64,000 nucleotides of DNA from an uncultured Agathobacter sp. (GCA_910587655.1 CAJUND010000008.1:40451-104450); one strand, 5' to 3'. Positions 18,178-27,433 are shown, counted from the first letter of the stretch. Notes: generated by a model from the sequence alone, not told the origin. A program made the numbers and translations.

Positions 18178-19107
18178 TTACTGTACTCTTTCTTTATAAA
18201 ATTCTATCGTTCTCTCAATTCCCTCTTCAAATTCCACCTCCGGCTCCCATCCTGTATCCTCCTTCAGCTTCGTTATATCCGCTTCCAGATGCATCACCTG
18301 CTTCTCCCCGTATGGTATGCTGCCAAGAACCATTTCATCTGATTTCCCCAGCTTGTCACATAATATCGCAATGTATTCTTTCAGTGGTCTTGCCTTTCCG
18401 CTTCCAACTGGATAAATCCGGTTATTCTTCCCTTTTTTCGCAAGCAGGTAAAGGGCATTAGCAATATCGTCCATATATAAAAAATCCCAGATTTGCTCAC
18501 CTTTGGAAAATGCCATTTTCTGCCCCTTCAGAGCATTTAATATGTTGGAAATAAGAACGGAATTATCGTTATCATATTTTCCATATCCACTTAATATTCT
18601 CGCCCAGATATGCCGGATCCCATACTTCTGACATAATACCCTTGTTGAATGGCAGGCACACAGTTTTGTTATGCCATATGCATTTTCCGGTGTACACAGA
18701 GTATCATCCCTAAGCGGTTCCTCATGCCTTCCATATTCTGCCTGGCTTCCGGCCCCGATAAAAGTATGACATCCCATTTCATATGCCAGCCTCACTGCAT
18801 CGCAGGAATATTTTACATTTTCAAACTGTTTCTCCATGTCCTCCCGCAGCTTCTGCGGCGTATTTGTCCATCCCAGATGGAAAAACACATCATAATCCCG
18901 CTCCTGCGGAACATAATCCTTCAGTTGTTCCAGACTGCAGTACACAACGTGCAGACGGTCATCCTTTGGCAGATTAAGTCTTCTTTCAGAAGCTTCCCGC
19001 TGAAAGAGAAGAATTTCAGTATTTTCCTCCAGAAGCTTCTGGATTAATGCCATGCCAACTGCCCCGCTGCCCCCTGTCATAACAGCTTTTTTTATCTGGT
19101 ATCCCAT
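18178..19107 (-). CDS. NAD-dependent epimerase/dehydratase
   Basis: 309 residues from the ATG at 19107, chosen because AAGAAAGGGAACGGC precedes it; a longer frame from 19158 runs into the upstream gene. The nucleotide loop is MTGGSGAVGMALIQKL and the catalytic pair is in YGITKLCA. An extended SDR, probably converting a nucleotide sugar. It sits between the two FkbM methyltransferases. Confidence 0.86.
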   Translation of the reverse strand: MGYQIKKAVMTGGSGAVGMALIQKLLEENTEILLFQREASERRLNLPKDDRLHVVYCSLEQLKDYVPQERDYDVFFHLGWTNTPQKLREDMEKQFENVKYSCDAVRLAYEMGCHTFIGAGSQAEYGRHEEPLRDDTLCTPENAYGITKLCACHSTRVLCQKYGIRHIWARILSGYGKYDNDNSVLISNILNALKGQKMAFSKGEQIWDFLYMDDIANALYLLAKKGKNNRIYPVGSGKARPLKEYIAILCDKLGKSDEMVLGSIPYGEKQVMHLEADITKLKEDTGWEPEVEFEEGIERTIEFYKERVQ

Positions 19108-19120
19108 GCCGTTCCCTTTC

Positions 19121-20206
19121 TTAACTCTTTTGTATCCATGCATATACAACCGTTTCACTCAAATCATCCAGATGATGCCTTACTGCAAGCTTATACTCCG
19201 GTAAAATCCGCTTAATCAGCAGTGGTATGGAATAAAAATCAACTGCATTATGGTAAATACATACCGCCAGCAGCGGCCTGTACTTTCTTATACCGTTTTC
19301 TGCCCCCAGAAGCATCTGGTATTCATAGCTCTCAATATCCGCTTTCAGGAAAGAATACGGTTCTGTCAGGAACTCATCCAGTGCAACTATCCGTAAGTCC
19401 CCTTCTTCCTCCGAAGACAGTCCCACGATCTTGCTTCCCAGCCCGTCATTCTCCCCGTAGTGTTCAAATTTTGCCGCACCGCTGTGCTCGCCTATTCCAT
19501 ATGGATATAATTCAAACCGGCTTTCCTGAATATTTTGCCTGCTGCATTCCTTTTCCACTGTTTTCTTTAAGCAGGAAAAATTATCCTTGTCCGGTTCAAA
19601 CGCAATAATCTTTCCGAACTCTCCGTCTTTCTGTTTTAAATATTCTTCAATGGTATCACCGGTATATGCCCCGCAGTCCACAAATACTTCATCCGGATTT
19701 TTCCTTTGAAATGAATCCAGACAGAAATATGCATTGCCCTCTTCCAGGTCTGCTTCCGGCTTATTTCCGGTTATCCTCCATTTTACCAGCTCTGCATAGA
19801 CTTCCCTGGAACGCTCGTCATAAAGCATATCATAACATTCCAGCACCTCCTTACGGTGCGACTTTAAAATGACCTCATCAACAAGCCGGCATTCTGCGCC
19901 AAGCAGACTGCACTGCTCCCTTATTTCTTTCACCACATCCGGCTGTATGGTACAGATTAAAACGCAGATATCATTCTGTTCCTGCAGTACTTCAGGTCCT
20001 TTGACCGGCTTGCCATTAAAAATTTTATTTTTCTTTGATACAGCGCTGTCAATATAACCTTCAAAAGAAAACCCTTCTTTCTCAAGCCTGTGAAACCCCT
20101 CATAATACAGCTTTGCCGTATTTCCCGCTCCCCAGATCCACACTTTTTTCCCGGACAGCTCCGGTAATCCGCACAGTATTTCTTCCAGTTTTAATCTGTC
20201 CGCCAT
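19121..20206 (-). CDS. FkbM-family methyltransferase with N-terminal Rossmann-like domain
   Basis: 361 residues. The N-terminal Rossmann-like domain begins KKVWIWGAGNTAKLYYEGF and continues to about residue 95. The FkbM part carries VFVDCGAYTGDTIEEYL, IIAFEPDKDNF, FLKADIESYEYQMLLGAE and AVCIYHNAVDF. The paralogue at 17.1-18.2 kb shares this two-domain layout, so the two may methylate different positions of one glycan. The ribosome site is AGAAAGGAAG. Confidence 0.86.
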   Translation of the reverse strand: MADRLKLEEILCGLPELSGKKVWIWGAGNTAKLYYEGFHRLEKEGFSFEGYIDSAVSKKNKIFNGKPVKGPEVLQEQNDICVLICTIQPDVVKEIREQCSLLGAECRLVDEVILKSHRKEVLECYDMLYDERSREVYAELVKWRITGNKPEADLEEGNAYFCLDSFQRKNPDEVFVDCGAYTGDTIEEYLKQKDGEFGKIIAFEPDKDNFSCLKKTVEKECSRQNIQESRFELYPYGIGEHSGAAKFEHYGENDGLGSKIVGLSSEEEGDLRIVALDEFLTEPYSFLKADIESYEYQMLLGAENGIRKYRPLLAVCIYHNAVDFYSIPLLIKRILPEYKLAVRHHLDDLSETVVYAWIQKS

Positions 20207-20227
20207 CTTAATTCTTCCTTTCTGGTT

Positions 20228-22042
20228 TTAACTTTTTTTATACAGTTCAATCAGCATATTTTCCCGCATCTCCTCTTCCGGAAGCATCGGGTTCATATAC
20301 TCCAGCGGCAGCGATTCCATCTGCCCGTCCGTTCTCTTATAGGAAACCTGCTTTGGAAATGCGCTCAGCTCAATCGGAACCATTACCTCACAGATAACAG
20401 GCCCGTCATATTCCAGCACCTTTTGCACCTTTTCCTTTAATTCAAGGTTATTATAAATCTGCACTGTCTTTAAACAGTAAGCAGCTGCCACATCCGAAAC
20501 CGGGGACAGTGTCAGGTTCGACTTCTCATCACAGGCGACATAATGCCCTTCAAAAACATTTTTCTGAGTTGCATGAATCTGAGCATACCCCTGGTTATTC
20601 AGTACAAAAATCTTGACCGGAAGATTCAGCCGTCTGATGGTTTCCAGTTCCTGAATATTCATCTGGAATCCGCCGTCGCCGTTCACACATACGGTCCGCC
20701 TTCTGTTTCCTGCCAGGCATGCCCCAATCGTTGCCGGAACGCCAAATCCCATGGACGCAAGTCCTTTTGTGGAAAACACTCTCTGTCCTTTTTTTACGCG
20801 GAACGTCTGCATCGAAACATCAATACATGTCCCGGAGCTTCCGGATACATAAATATCCTCCGGCTGCATCTGTTCTGTAATTGTATCCAGCAGGGCATAG
20901 GTATTTACCAGTTCTTTCTGGTTCCAGGCTCCCTCTGTCACAACGGGATATTTCTGTTTCATCCGGTCTGCATAGGAAATCCATTCCGTATAATCTTTAT
21001 GCTGAATTTTATCTTTATGTTTTAACAGCAGCTCCATAAAATGCTTCGCATCCGCACACACTGCCAGATTCGGTCTTACATTTGTTTTATGCAGCTCATT
21101 TTCATCAATATCCACCATAATTCTGACCGCCGCCCTTGCGAACCCGTCAAAATTATATCCCGTCTGAAGCAGGTTCATCCTTGCGCCGATGGAAAGGAAA
21201 AAATCCGAATTCTGCTGCACAAAATTTGCATAACGCTGTCCCATCCCCCCCGGTCTTCCAAAAAACAGCGGATGTGTATCCTCCATTAAATCTATTCCAT
21301 TCCATGTGGTCAGAACCGGAATCTGCAGTTCTTCCGCTAACCGGTGAAACTCCCCGGTGCCGCCGGAAAGCCGGATTCCATTTCCTGCCAGAAGTACCGG
21401 ACGTTTCGCCTGGTTCAGATAATTAATCACCTCAAGCGCCTGCTGCTCCAGTAATTCTTCCTTTTTCCTTACTGTTTCCGCATCTGTTTCTTCCGGCTGC
21501 CATCCGGCAAGCTTTTCCGCGTCAATCTGTGTTGCCTGGACGTCCAGCGGGATATCCAGCCATACCGGACCTTTCCTACCGGTTGTCGCTTCATATACCG
21601 CCCTGTCCAGATGATGGCGGATACTTTCCGGGTCTGTCACCAGCGCCGCATACTTTGTTACCGGTGTTACAACAGAAATAATATCAAGCTCCTGCATTCC
21701 CTGCTGGCGGATTCCCTGCCCGTTAATCATGTCTGCGGTCTTTACCTGCCCCGACAGCACAATCATTGGTGTGGATTCAATATAAGCCGCCGCAACTCCG
21801 GTAATGGCATTGGTTCCTCCCGGTCCGGTCGTCACCATTAAAAGCCCCGGCTCATTTGTCACCCTGGCATAGGCTTCCGCCGCAATCGAGCATGCCTGCT
21901 CGTGCAGGCACACCACGTACTGAATTTTTCTGCTTTTTCCCAGGGAATCATTCAGGTGCATGGCACCGCCGCCGGGAAGCATAAACATATGCCTGATATT
22001 CAGCTGTTCCAGATACTGTATCACATAATCTGATAATTTCAT
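20228..22042 (-). CDS. TPP-dependent acetolactate synthase-like enzyme
   Basis: 604 residues with the three TPP-enzyme domains of the IlvB family. The catalytic glutamate is Glu48 in CLHEQACSIAAEAYA, and the TPP/Mg motif is NGDGGFQMNIQELETI followed by LNNQGYAQI. Genuine acetolactate synthase usually has an IlvN partner next to it; none is here. Related enzymes in glycan loci include YerE, which adds a C2 unit to a keto sugar for branched-chain sugars. A sugar-modifying role is therefore plausible. It is the first gene after the terminator near 22.1 kb. Confidence 0.82.
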   Translation of the reverse strand: MKLSDYVIQYLEQLNIRHMFMLPGGGAMHLNDSLGKSRKIQYVVCLHEQACSIAAEAYARVTNEPGLLMVTTGPGGTNAITGVAAAYIESTPMIVLSGQVKTADMINGQGIRQQGMQELDIISVVTPVTKYAALVTDPESIRHHLDRAVYEATTGRKGPVWLDIPLDVQATQIDAEKLAGWQPEETDAETVRKKEELLEQQALEVINYLNQAKRPVLLAGNGIRLSGGTGEFHRLAEELQIPVLTTWNGIDLMEDTHPLFFGRPGGMGQRYANFVQQNSDFFLSIGARMNLLQTGYNFDGFARAAVRIMVDIDENELHKTNVRPNLAVCADAKHFMELLLKHKDKIQHKDYTEWISYADRMKQKYPVVTEGAWNQKELVNTYALLDTITEQMQPEDIYVSGSSGTCIDVSMQTFRVKKGQRVFSTKGLASMGFGVPATIGACLAGNRRRTVCVNGDGGFQMNIQELETIRRLNLPVKIFVLNNQGYAQIHATQKNVFEGHYVACDEKSNLTLSPVSDVAAAYCLKTVQIYNNLELKEKVQKVLEYDGPVICEVMVPIELSAFPKQVSYKRTDGQMESLPLEYMNPMLPEEEMRENMLIELYKKS

Positions 22043-22083
22043 ACTTTTTTACCTTTTCTTTAAACTTATCCTGACAATTCTCC

Positions 22084-22119
22084 AAAAAGGGTGATGCGGC
22101 ATTCCACACCACCCTTTTT
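22084..22119 (-). terminator. Rho-independent terminator after the Maf/GT2 unit
   Basis: The minus strand reads AAAAAGGGTGGTGTGG, a four-base loop, then a matching arm ending CCCTTTTT. It separates the GT2 gene (22146-23807) from the TPP enzyme. The A/T tracts flank both sides, so it may work in both directions. No clear promoter was found between it and the TPP enzyme. Confidence 0.75.
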
Positions 22120-22145
22120 AATACAGGAAAACTAAATGTATCCTC

Positions 22146-23807
22146 TCATTCCTTGTCCGCTGCTTCCTCCAGTGCCTGAGAACACCTGTCATGCAAATAC
22201 TGTAAAACTATCAGTTTTTTTTCAACATTCAGATGAAATCCATCAACTGCCTCCATAGCTTTTATACTGAACCGTTCAACCCATTCTTTAAAATGCTCAC
22301 AGTCATATCCTAACTGCCTTGCCATATTCATAAGAAATACCGTTTTATAAATCGCATATTCCAGTCCAAGTACGATTTCCTCTGCATCCCCGCTCGTATA
22401 CCAGTGCAGGAATTCGATTATCCCGTCAAACTGCTCCAGCCTTGACTCATAAGTGGCATAATACTGCAGAGTTACTTCTCCGTCTTTGCCCGCTTCCGCC
22501 GACTCACCCTCATGTACCAGAATTACCGGTTCTTTCAGGCTGTCCCCTCTCCGGCTGAGTACTGCACACCACCACTCATGGGGATAACTCCTGTAAAACT
22601 TATTATCAGAAAACCGGTCCAGACGCGCGAAGTCCTCCTCTATAAAATCTTTCCTCCGGACAATCAGTCCTGATAAATAATTCTGGGTCAGAAACAAATT
22701 AATAAATGCATCCAGTCCCCTTTTTTTATAGCTCCGGTCCGAAATCTGGGCATGCTGCTGCATTGTCTTTGCCCTGATAACACCCAGCTGCGGAAATTCC
22801 TCCAGCAGCCCAAGATAATGTTCAAGTGCCTCCAATGCCAAATCATCCTCATCAGAAACAAACACAACATATTTTCCATGTGCCATTTCAATAACATGCC
22901 GCCAGTTTGCTGTCGCATCCAGCGTTTTCCCATGGTCAAAATAAATCAGTCTGGCATCCGGAATTTCGGCAATCTGTTCGTACTCTTCCTGGTACCGCTC
23001 CATCCCGTTTTTAGAAACTGCAATTTCAATCTCTGCATCATATGGCATTGGCAGAAGATTCTTTATGCGTTCCAGCAGCAGATTTCCGCGGTTGTATGTC
23101 GGAATACCAATCGTAAGCAGCACATTGTCCGTATTCCGTCCCTCCGGCGTCAGACGGTATTCATGCTCCCTGTTTATAATTTCCAGCAGTTCCTTTTTCC
23201 CGTCTTCCGTTCCTATACATATCTTCGGCAGATAGACCGAGGTATGTTCATGAAAATAACGCCGAAACTCTTCCATACCTGGAAACATCATAATCTTTTC
23301 TGCATAATCCGCCAGTTCCGGAATCTTAAAAAATGACGAGCACTTATTCATGTCCTGGCAGACCGCATATATTTTATGGAATTTTGCTTCCGCAAGAATC
23401 CCCGGCAGATTACTCCAGTCCCAGTACATCGCAAGCGCCAGGGCGCTGAACTCCATCTGGCGCAAATCCTCTGTCCTTTCAGTGCAGCTTACATTGTTTA
23501 TGGAAAAGACTCCCCTGAAATTCTGTATTTCTTTATCAAAAATATAATACTCGCCCTCACGGTACGGAATAAAATCCAGCGTCAGGTTTTCATACGGCGG
23601 TTTTTCACCTGTATTCCAGAGTTCATAATTTTTCTGAAACTCCGCTTCATTTCCCGCCATGTAACAGTTATAAATAGTTTCCAGCACCCATTCCTTTTCG
23701 TATTCTTTTGTGTATGAAAGTATAAATGCTTCCAGTGCCGCATCATATGCCCCGCTTTCAAACTGTGCGCATGCATAATCCAGCAGTTCCTGTCCTGTCA
23801 GTGCCAT
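22146..23807 (-). CDS. GT2-family glycosyltransferase with N-terminal TPR-like region
   Basis: 553 residues. The first 80 residues (LLDYACAQFESGAYDAALEA) look like a TPR-type helical repeat. A middle region of unknown fold follows. The GT-A domain starts near residue 220 with LLTIGIPTYNRGNLLLERI and has the metal-binding FVSDEDDLA. It starts 3 bases after the Maf gene, so it probably works with Maf on flagellin or on the glycan that Maf starts. Confidence 0.8.
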   Translation of the reverse strand: MALTGQELLDYACAQFESGAYDAALEAFILSYTKEYEKEWVLETIYNCYMAGNEAEFQKNYELWNTGEKPPYENLTLDFIPYREGEYYIFDKEIQNFRGVFSINNVSCTERTEDLRQMEFSALALAMYWDWSNLPGILAEAKFHKIYAVCQDMNKCSSFFKIPELADYAEKIMMFPGMEEFRRYFHEHTSVYLPKICIGTEDGKKELLEIINREHEYRLTPEGRNTDNVLLTIGIPTYNRGNLLLERIKNLLPMPYDAEIEIAVSKNGMERYQEEYEQIAEIPDARLIYFDHGKTLDATANWRHVIEMAHGKYVVFVSDEDDLALEALEHYLGLLEEFPQLGVIRAKTMQQHAQISDRSYKKRGLDAFINLFLTQNYLSGLIVRRKDFIEEDFARLDRFSDNKFYRSYPHEWWCAVLSRRGDSLKEPVILVHEGESAEAGKDGEVTLQYYATYESRLEQFDGIIEFLHWYTSGDAEEIVLGLEYAIYKTVFLMNMARQLGYDCEHFKEWVERFSIKAMEAVDGFHLNVEKKLIVLQYLHDRCSQALEEAADKE

Positions 23808-23810
23808 ATC

Positions 23811-25724
23811 CTACTCCTTTTTACCATTTGTCTGCTCATCAACCGGATGTTCTTTCGCGTATTTTACAACTGTTTTTTCAGCTGTCTGTTTAATTTCATC
23901 TGCCGCTATTATCATCCCGTACATAAGTACTTCACCCTGCTCCGCGATATCCATGAACTCCCTGTTCTGTTCCGTTTCCGACTGGTATACCGCAGGCCGC
24001 AGGGTATAATTCAGCCCGACAAGGCTTTCCATTACCATCTGCGCCATATAATCCGTTTCCATATAGCGGTTCAGTTTTTTAATCCGCTTTAATGTCTTGT
24101 CTATTTCTTTTCCGGCGGTTTTATTCTCTCTTGCCAGCTTCTCCAGCTTTTCATAATAACGCTGTCCTTCTTTTGCCTTTTTCTTTACTTCATCCAGTTT
24201 TGCAGATGCACCGGAAAAATACTTCATTGCAATCCTGCGGTTATCCCCGGTAAACAGTTTTCTGGAATGGTCAATATGCCACTTGACATTAAAATCACGT
24301 TTACAGTATTTGCGGATTGCACCTTTTAATGTCATAATCTTACTGCCATGAATCAACGCACCGCCTTCCGTTGCATCCACAGTCGTAATATGGCTCCATT
24401 CCTTAATCCATTTTTCAAACCATTCCAGATAAAACTTAAAGTCATTTCTGGTCAGTACCTTTCCTCCGTCAATGGACTCCACTTCCATGTATTCCCCGCT
24501 GTTTACATCAATATCGTCCATTTTATCCTTAAATGTGCCGTCAGCATGTGTTTTATTGCCTGTCATGGCAAGATCCTGTCCAACCAGAATTACAGTCTTT
24601 GCACCCATGTTAAGGGCAAGGCAGTATGCAGAAGTTGCCACAGATCCGCCCGACATCAGATTCGGCAGAACCCTTTCCTCCCCCTCTTTTTCTTCCAGTT
24701 CCTTCAGCATTTCCACTTCAATTCCCGGACCTCCAAGATAGAAAAATTTCTTTCCCTTATGGCAGTCCATTGGTCCGGTGGATACCGCAGTCATTGTAAC
24801 CATCGGAACTTTTGAAATATCCTTATGCTGAAAGAGCAGCTCCGGTTTCAGTCCGTCCACGATAACAAACAGATTCGGTACGATTCCCGCATTTAAAAGT
24901 GGTTTCATGGCAGTATCCGTTGCAATAATACATGCTTTTCCCACTGCTTTTTTAAGTTCCATAATATTTTTATTCAGGGACGGACCTGCAGAAACGATGA
25001 TGGCGGGAATATCATCCGGCAAGATATCATATAGCTCCCTCATGCTGTAACCTTCATACAGATAATGCAGATTGGAAAGTACATTTATTGCGTTTACATT
25101 TGCATAACGCAAAGCCGTATCCCATCTGACCTGGATATATTCGAGATGCTGGTTCAAAGCGGCAATAAAGGCTTCTACTTTTTCCGGAAACAGTTCACGG
25201 TAGTTGCCGGAAAGATAAAGGCGGATTAACGCCATATTGTCACATGAAATAAAGAAGTGAAAAAATGCCCCCACTTCATTTCCATTAATACCCTCTACGA
25301 TTACCCCCACCGGAATATCAGGCTGAAACATAAATGACAAGTCCACTTCCTGCATTGCCCTGCGGAAAATCTCAAACGACGGTTCATAAACCAGGATATT
25401 GCTTGTCTTTGGAGCCCACTCCATAATCCGGCGTATATGCTCGCCATTTGAAATCCCGACAATGACAATCGGCGCATATTCTTCCACGGTTCCCTGTGCT
25501 TCCATCCAGCGTTCCGTAACTGCAGACGGCGCATACTTTCCATTCAGATAGAGTTCTTTCCCTTCCTGGCTGACTTTCAGAATCGTCTCCCCCATCAGAC
25601 TCTGCTCTGCAGTAACATCAAACCCTCTTTTTTTCCGCTTTGTATTTTCCAGGATGGCCGCCCACACCGGGTATTTATCCTTCAGGGCTTTTATATTGTT
25701 TTCATATATTGTATTATTCATGCT
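23811..25724 (-). CDS. Maf-type motility-associated glycosyltransferase (DUF115)
   Basis: 637 residues from the ATG at 25724, chosen because GGGGGAG precedes it; upstream in-frame sequence overlaps the previous gene and looks non-coding. The central DUF115/MAF_flag10 region is clear: AIIVSAGPSLNKNIMELKKA, ATDTAMKPLLNAGIVPNLFV and LVGQDLAMTGNKTHA. Maf proteins transfer nonulosonic acids to serine or threonine of flagellin in the cytoplasm before export. Its place directly downstream of flagellin fits this. No pseudaminic or legionaminic acid synthase genes are seen in the window. Confidence 0.88.
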   Translation of the reverse strand, partial: SMNNTIYENNIKALKDKYPVWAAILENTKRKKRGFDVTAEQSLMGETILKVSQEGKELYLNGKYAPSAVTERWMEAQGTVEEYAPIVIVGISNGEHIRRIMEWAPKTSNILVYEPSFEIFRRAMQEVDLSFMFQPDIPVGVIVEGINGNEVGAFFHFFISCDNMALIRLYLSGNYRELFPEKVEAFIAALNQHLEYIQVRWDTALRYANVNAINVLSNLHYLYEGYSMRELYDILPDDIPAIIVSAGPSLNKNIMELKKAVGKACIIATDTAMKPLLNAGIVPNLFVIVDGLKPELLFQHKDISKVPMVTMTAVSTGPMDCHKGKKFFYLGGPGIEVEMLKELEEKEGEERVLPNLMSGGSVATSAYCLALNMGAKTVILVGQDLAMTGNKTHADGTFKDKMDDIDVNSGEYMEVESIDGGKVLTRNDFKFYLEWFEKWIKEWSHITTVDATEGGALIHGSKIMTLKGAIRKYCKRDFNVKWHIDHSRKLFTGDNRRIAMKYFSGASAKLDEVKKKAKEGQRYYEKLEKLARENKTAGKEIDKTLKRIKKLNRYMETDYMAQMVMESLVGLNYTLRPAVYQSETEQNREFMDIAEQGEVLMYGMIIAADEIKQTAEKTVVKYAKEHPVDEQTNGKKE

Positions 25725-26043
25725 CTCCCCCGCTTTGCAACTCTTCTGCCAGATAATAATAGATTTCCAGTAGTCCGTACCGCAGGACGTCCAGCAGAAA
25801 TACAGAGTCCCTGTGTTCGATTCCATAGAGTATGTCATTTAATACCTGCAGAACAAATTCCGCATTAATTTCCAGCCCGGATCCGGGCTCCTGCGCAATC
25901 TGAAAAATGGAAGTCACCGTCTGGTTCAGGGAAGGCAGATATGCCCTGATATCTTCCATATATTCTTCACCATTTTCAATTTTATTTCCTATCTGTTCGG
26001 CTGTTTCTATCTGCGACTGCAATAGATTTAGAAATTCGTTCAT
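25714..26043 (-). CDS. Conserved small protein preceding Maf, function unknown
   Basis: 109 residues from the ATG at 26043, which has a near-perfect ribosome site (TGGAGGATAAA). It is acidic and predicted helical, with MNEFLNLLQSQIETAEQIG at the N terminus. No recognised domain. Its stop overlaps the Maf start by 11 bases, implying translational coupling and perhaps a physical partner of Maf or a flagellin-binding helper. The first gene after the flagellin terminator. Confidence 0.7.
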   Translation of the reverse strand: MNEFLNLLQSQIETAEQIGNKIENGEEYMEDIRAYLPSLNQTVTSIFQIAQEPGSGLEINAEFVLQVLNDILYGIEHRDSVFLLDVLRYGLLEIYYYLAEELQSGGEHE

Positions 26044-26162
26044 TTTATCCTCCATGAAATGTAATGCCCCGCTCCACGATGACATTGCATTTGCCGCCTC
26101 CATGCTGCAATTAATTACATATATATTATCGGACAATACCTGCCTCCACTTTAGGTAAAATC

Positions 26163-26194
26163 AAAAAAAGAACCGGCAGATGCCGGTTCTTTTA
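26163..26194 (-). terminator. Rho-independent terminator of flagellin
   Basis: The minus strand has AAGAACCGGCA, a two-base turn, TGCCGGTTCTT and a run of T. It lies 16 bases after the flagellin stop and ends the highly expressed flagellin transcript before the glycosylation genes. Confidence 0.88.
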
Positions 26195-26209
26195 AAATCC
26201 AGTATAAGA

Positions 26210-27322
26210 TTACTGTAACAGTGAAAGTACACCCTGGTTGGACTGGTTTGCCTGTGCAAGCATTGACTGTCCTGCCTGTGCAAGAATGTTGTTCTTGCTG
26301 TATTCCACCATCTCTTTTGCCATATCTGTATCGCGGATACGGGATTCTGCAGACTGGGTGTTCTCAGCTACGTTATCCAGGTTGGCAATTGTATGCTCTA
26401 ATCTGTTCTGTAATGCACCGAGTGCAGATCTCTGGCTGGAAACATTGTTGATTGCGTTCTGAATCATTGTAATGGTTCCTGTTGCCTGCTGGTAATCTCT
26501 TACGTTCGGTGAGCTAACTACTGTAGCAGCCTTTGAATTTACTAAGAAAATCTGTGCTGCACACATAGCCTGCTTAGAAGCATATGCACGAACTGATGTA
26601 GAAGTCTTAACCTTCTCTCCGTCGCCTCTTACATAGTAAGAAGTACTCTTCAGAGCCGGATTTGAGAAGAATGTTGCAACTGCTGTATTACATGCTGCGA
26701 GTTTACCGATAGATCCTCTGATGGTTCCAGAAGCTGTTGTCTTAACGTTGTTCTTTACAACTTCGTTTGTTGCAACATAGCCGCTTACCTTAGCTGCAGA
26801 AACAGGTCTGATACCGATTGCGTATGAGTTCATAGCTGCAATGTTTAAGGTAATCTTCTGTCCCTGGTTAGCGCCTACCTGAAGGTTCTTTCCAGTAAAG
26901 CTTCCATCCAGAAGTCCCTGCTTGTTGAACTGGGTTGTCTGAGAGATACGGTCAATCTCGTCTGTCAGAGCCTTTAACTCCTGGTTGATTGCATCACGGT
27001 CGATGTTCTGGTTGGTGTCGTTTGCACCCTGAATTGCCAGCTCGTTCATACGCTGAAGGATGCTGTGTGTTTCATTTAATGCACCTTCTGCTGTCTGCAG
27101 TAAGGATACACCATCCTGTGCGTTTGAAGATGCCTTGTTAAGACCACGAATCTGGCTTCTCATCTTCTCAGAAATCTTTAATCCTGCTGCATCATCTGCT
27201 GCACGGTTGATTTTGTAACCGCTTGATAACTTCTCTGCAGATTTTGACTGTCCACTTGTGATAACACCAAGCTGACGATTAGCGTTCATTGCCGTAATGT
27301 TGTGCTGTACTACCATTGCCAT
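26210..27322 (-). CDS. hag: Flagellin
   Basis: 370 residues. The conserved N-terminal D0/D1 part runs to about residue 165 (MVVQHNITAMNANRQLG; AEKLSSGYKINRAADDAAG), and the C-terminal D1/D0 part from about 285 (ESRIRDTDMAKEMVEYSKNN; ending NQGVLSLLQ). The TLR5-contact segment LQRMNELAIQ (residues 89-98) is intact, with Arg91 and Leu95. The central variable region (about 170-280) is short, basic and contains Cys211 and Cys254, which is unusual because most flagellins have no cysteine. Two sigma-28 promoters and a long hairpin-rich leader precede it, and an AAGGAGG site is 9 bases before the ATG. Confidence 0.96.
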   Translation of the reverse strand: MAMVVQHNITAMNANRQLGVITSGQSKSAEKLSSGYKINRAADDAAGLKISEKMRSQIRGLNKASSNAQDGVSLLQTAEGALNETHSILQRMNELAIQGANDTNQNIDRDAINQELKALTDEIDRISQTTQFNKQGLLDGSFTGKNLQVGANQGQKITLNIAAMNSYAIGIRPVSAAKVSGYVATNEVVKNNVKTTASGTIRGSIGKLAACNTAVATFFSNPALKSTSYYVRGDGEKVKTSTSVRAYASKQAMCAAQIFLVNSKAATVVSSPNVRDYQQATGTITMIQNAINNVSSQRSALGALQNRLEHTIANLDNVAENTQSAESRIRDTDMAKEMVEYSKNNILAQAGQSMLAQANQSNQGVLSLLQ

Positions 27323-27330
27323 AATATTGT

Positions 27331-27364
27331 CCTCCTTGTTTTTAAGTGCGCAAATCCTTTTGCG
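27331..27364 (-). promoter_or_regulatory. Predicted CsrA-binding leader site and Shine-Dalgarno of flagellin
   Basis: On the minus strand CGCAAA-AGGA-TTTGCG forms a hairpin with AGGA as the loop (27349-27364). It is followed 10 bases later by CAAGGAGG, the ribosome site. In Bacillus hag mRNA, CsrA binds one GGA hairpin upstream and a second GGA at the Shine-Dalgarno; the arrangement here is the same. csrA and fliW are encoded about 4 kb upstream. Confidence 0.65.
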
Positions 27365-27433
27365 TCACTGTGATACCCTTTCGGGGTATTGACTTGTTTT
27401 GGTTTCACCCGACCCGCAAGCCGGGTGGCTGTT

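Noticed and set aside
20228..22042. Housekeeping acetolactate synthase IlvB
   Set aside because: No IlvN or other branched-chain amino acid gene nearby; the surroundings are glycan enzymes.
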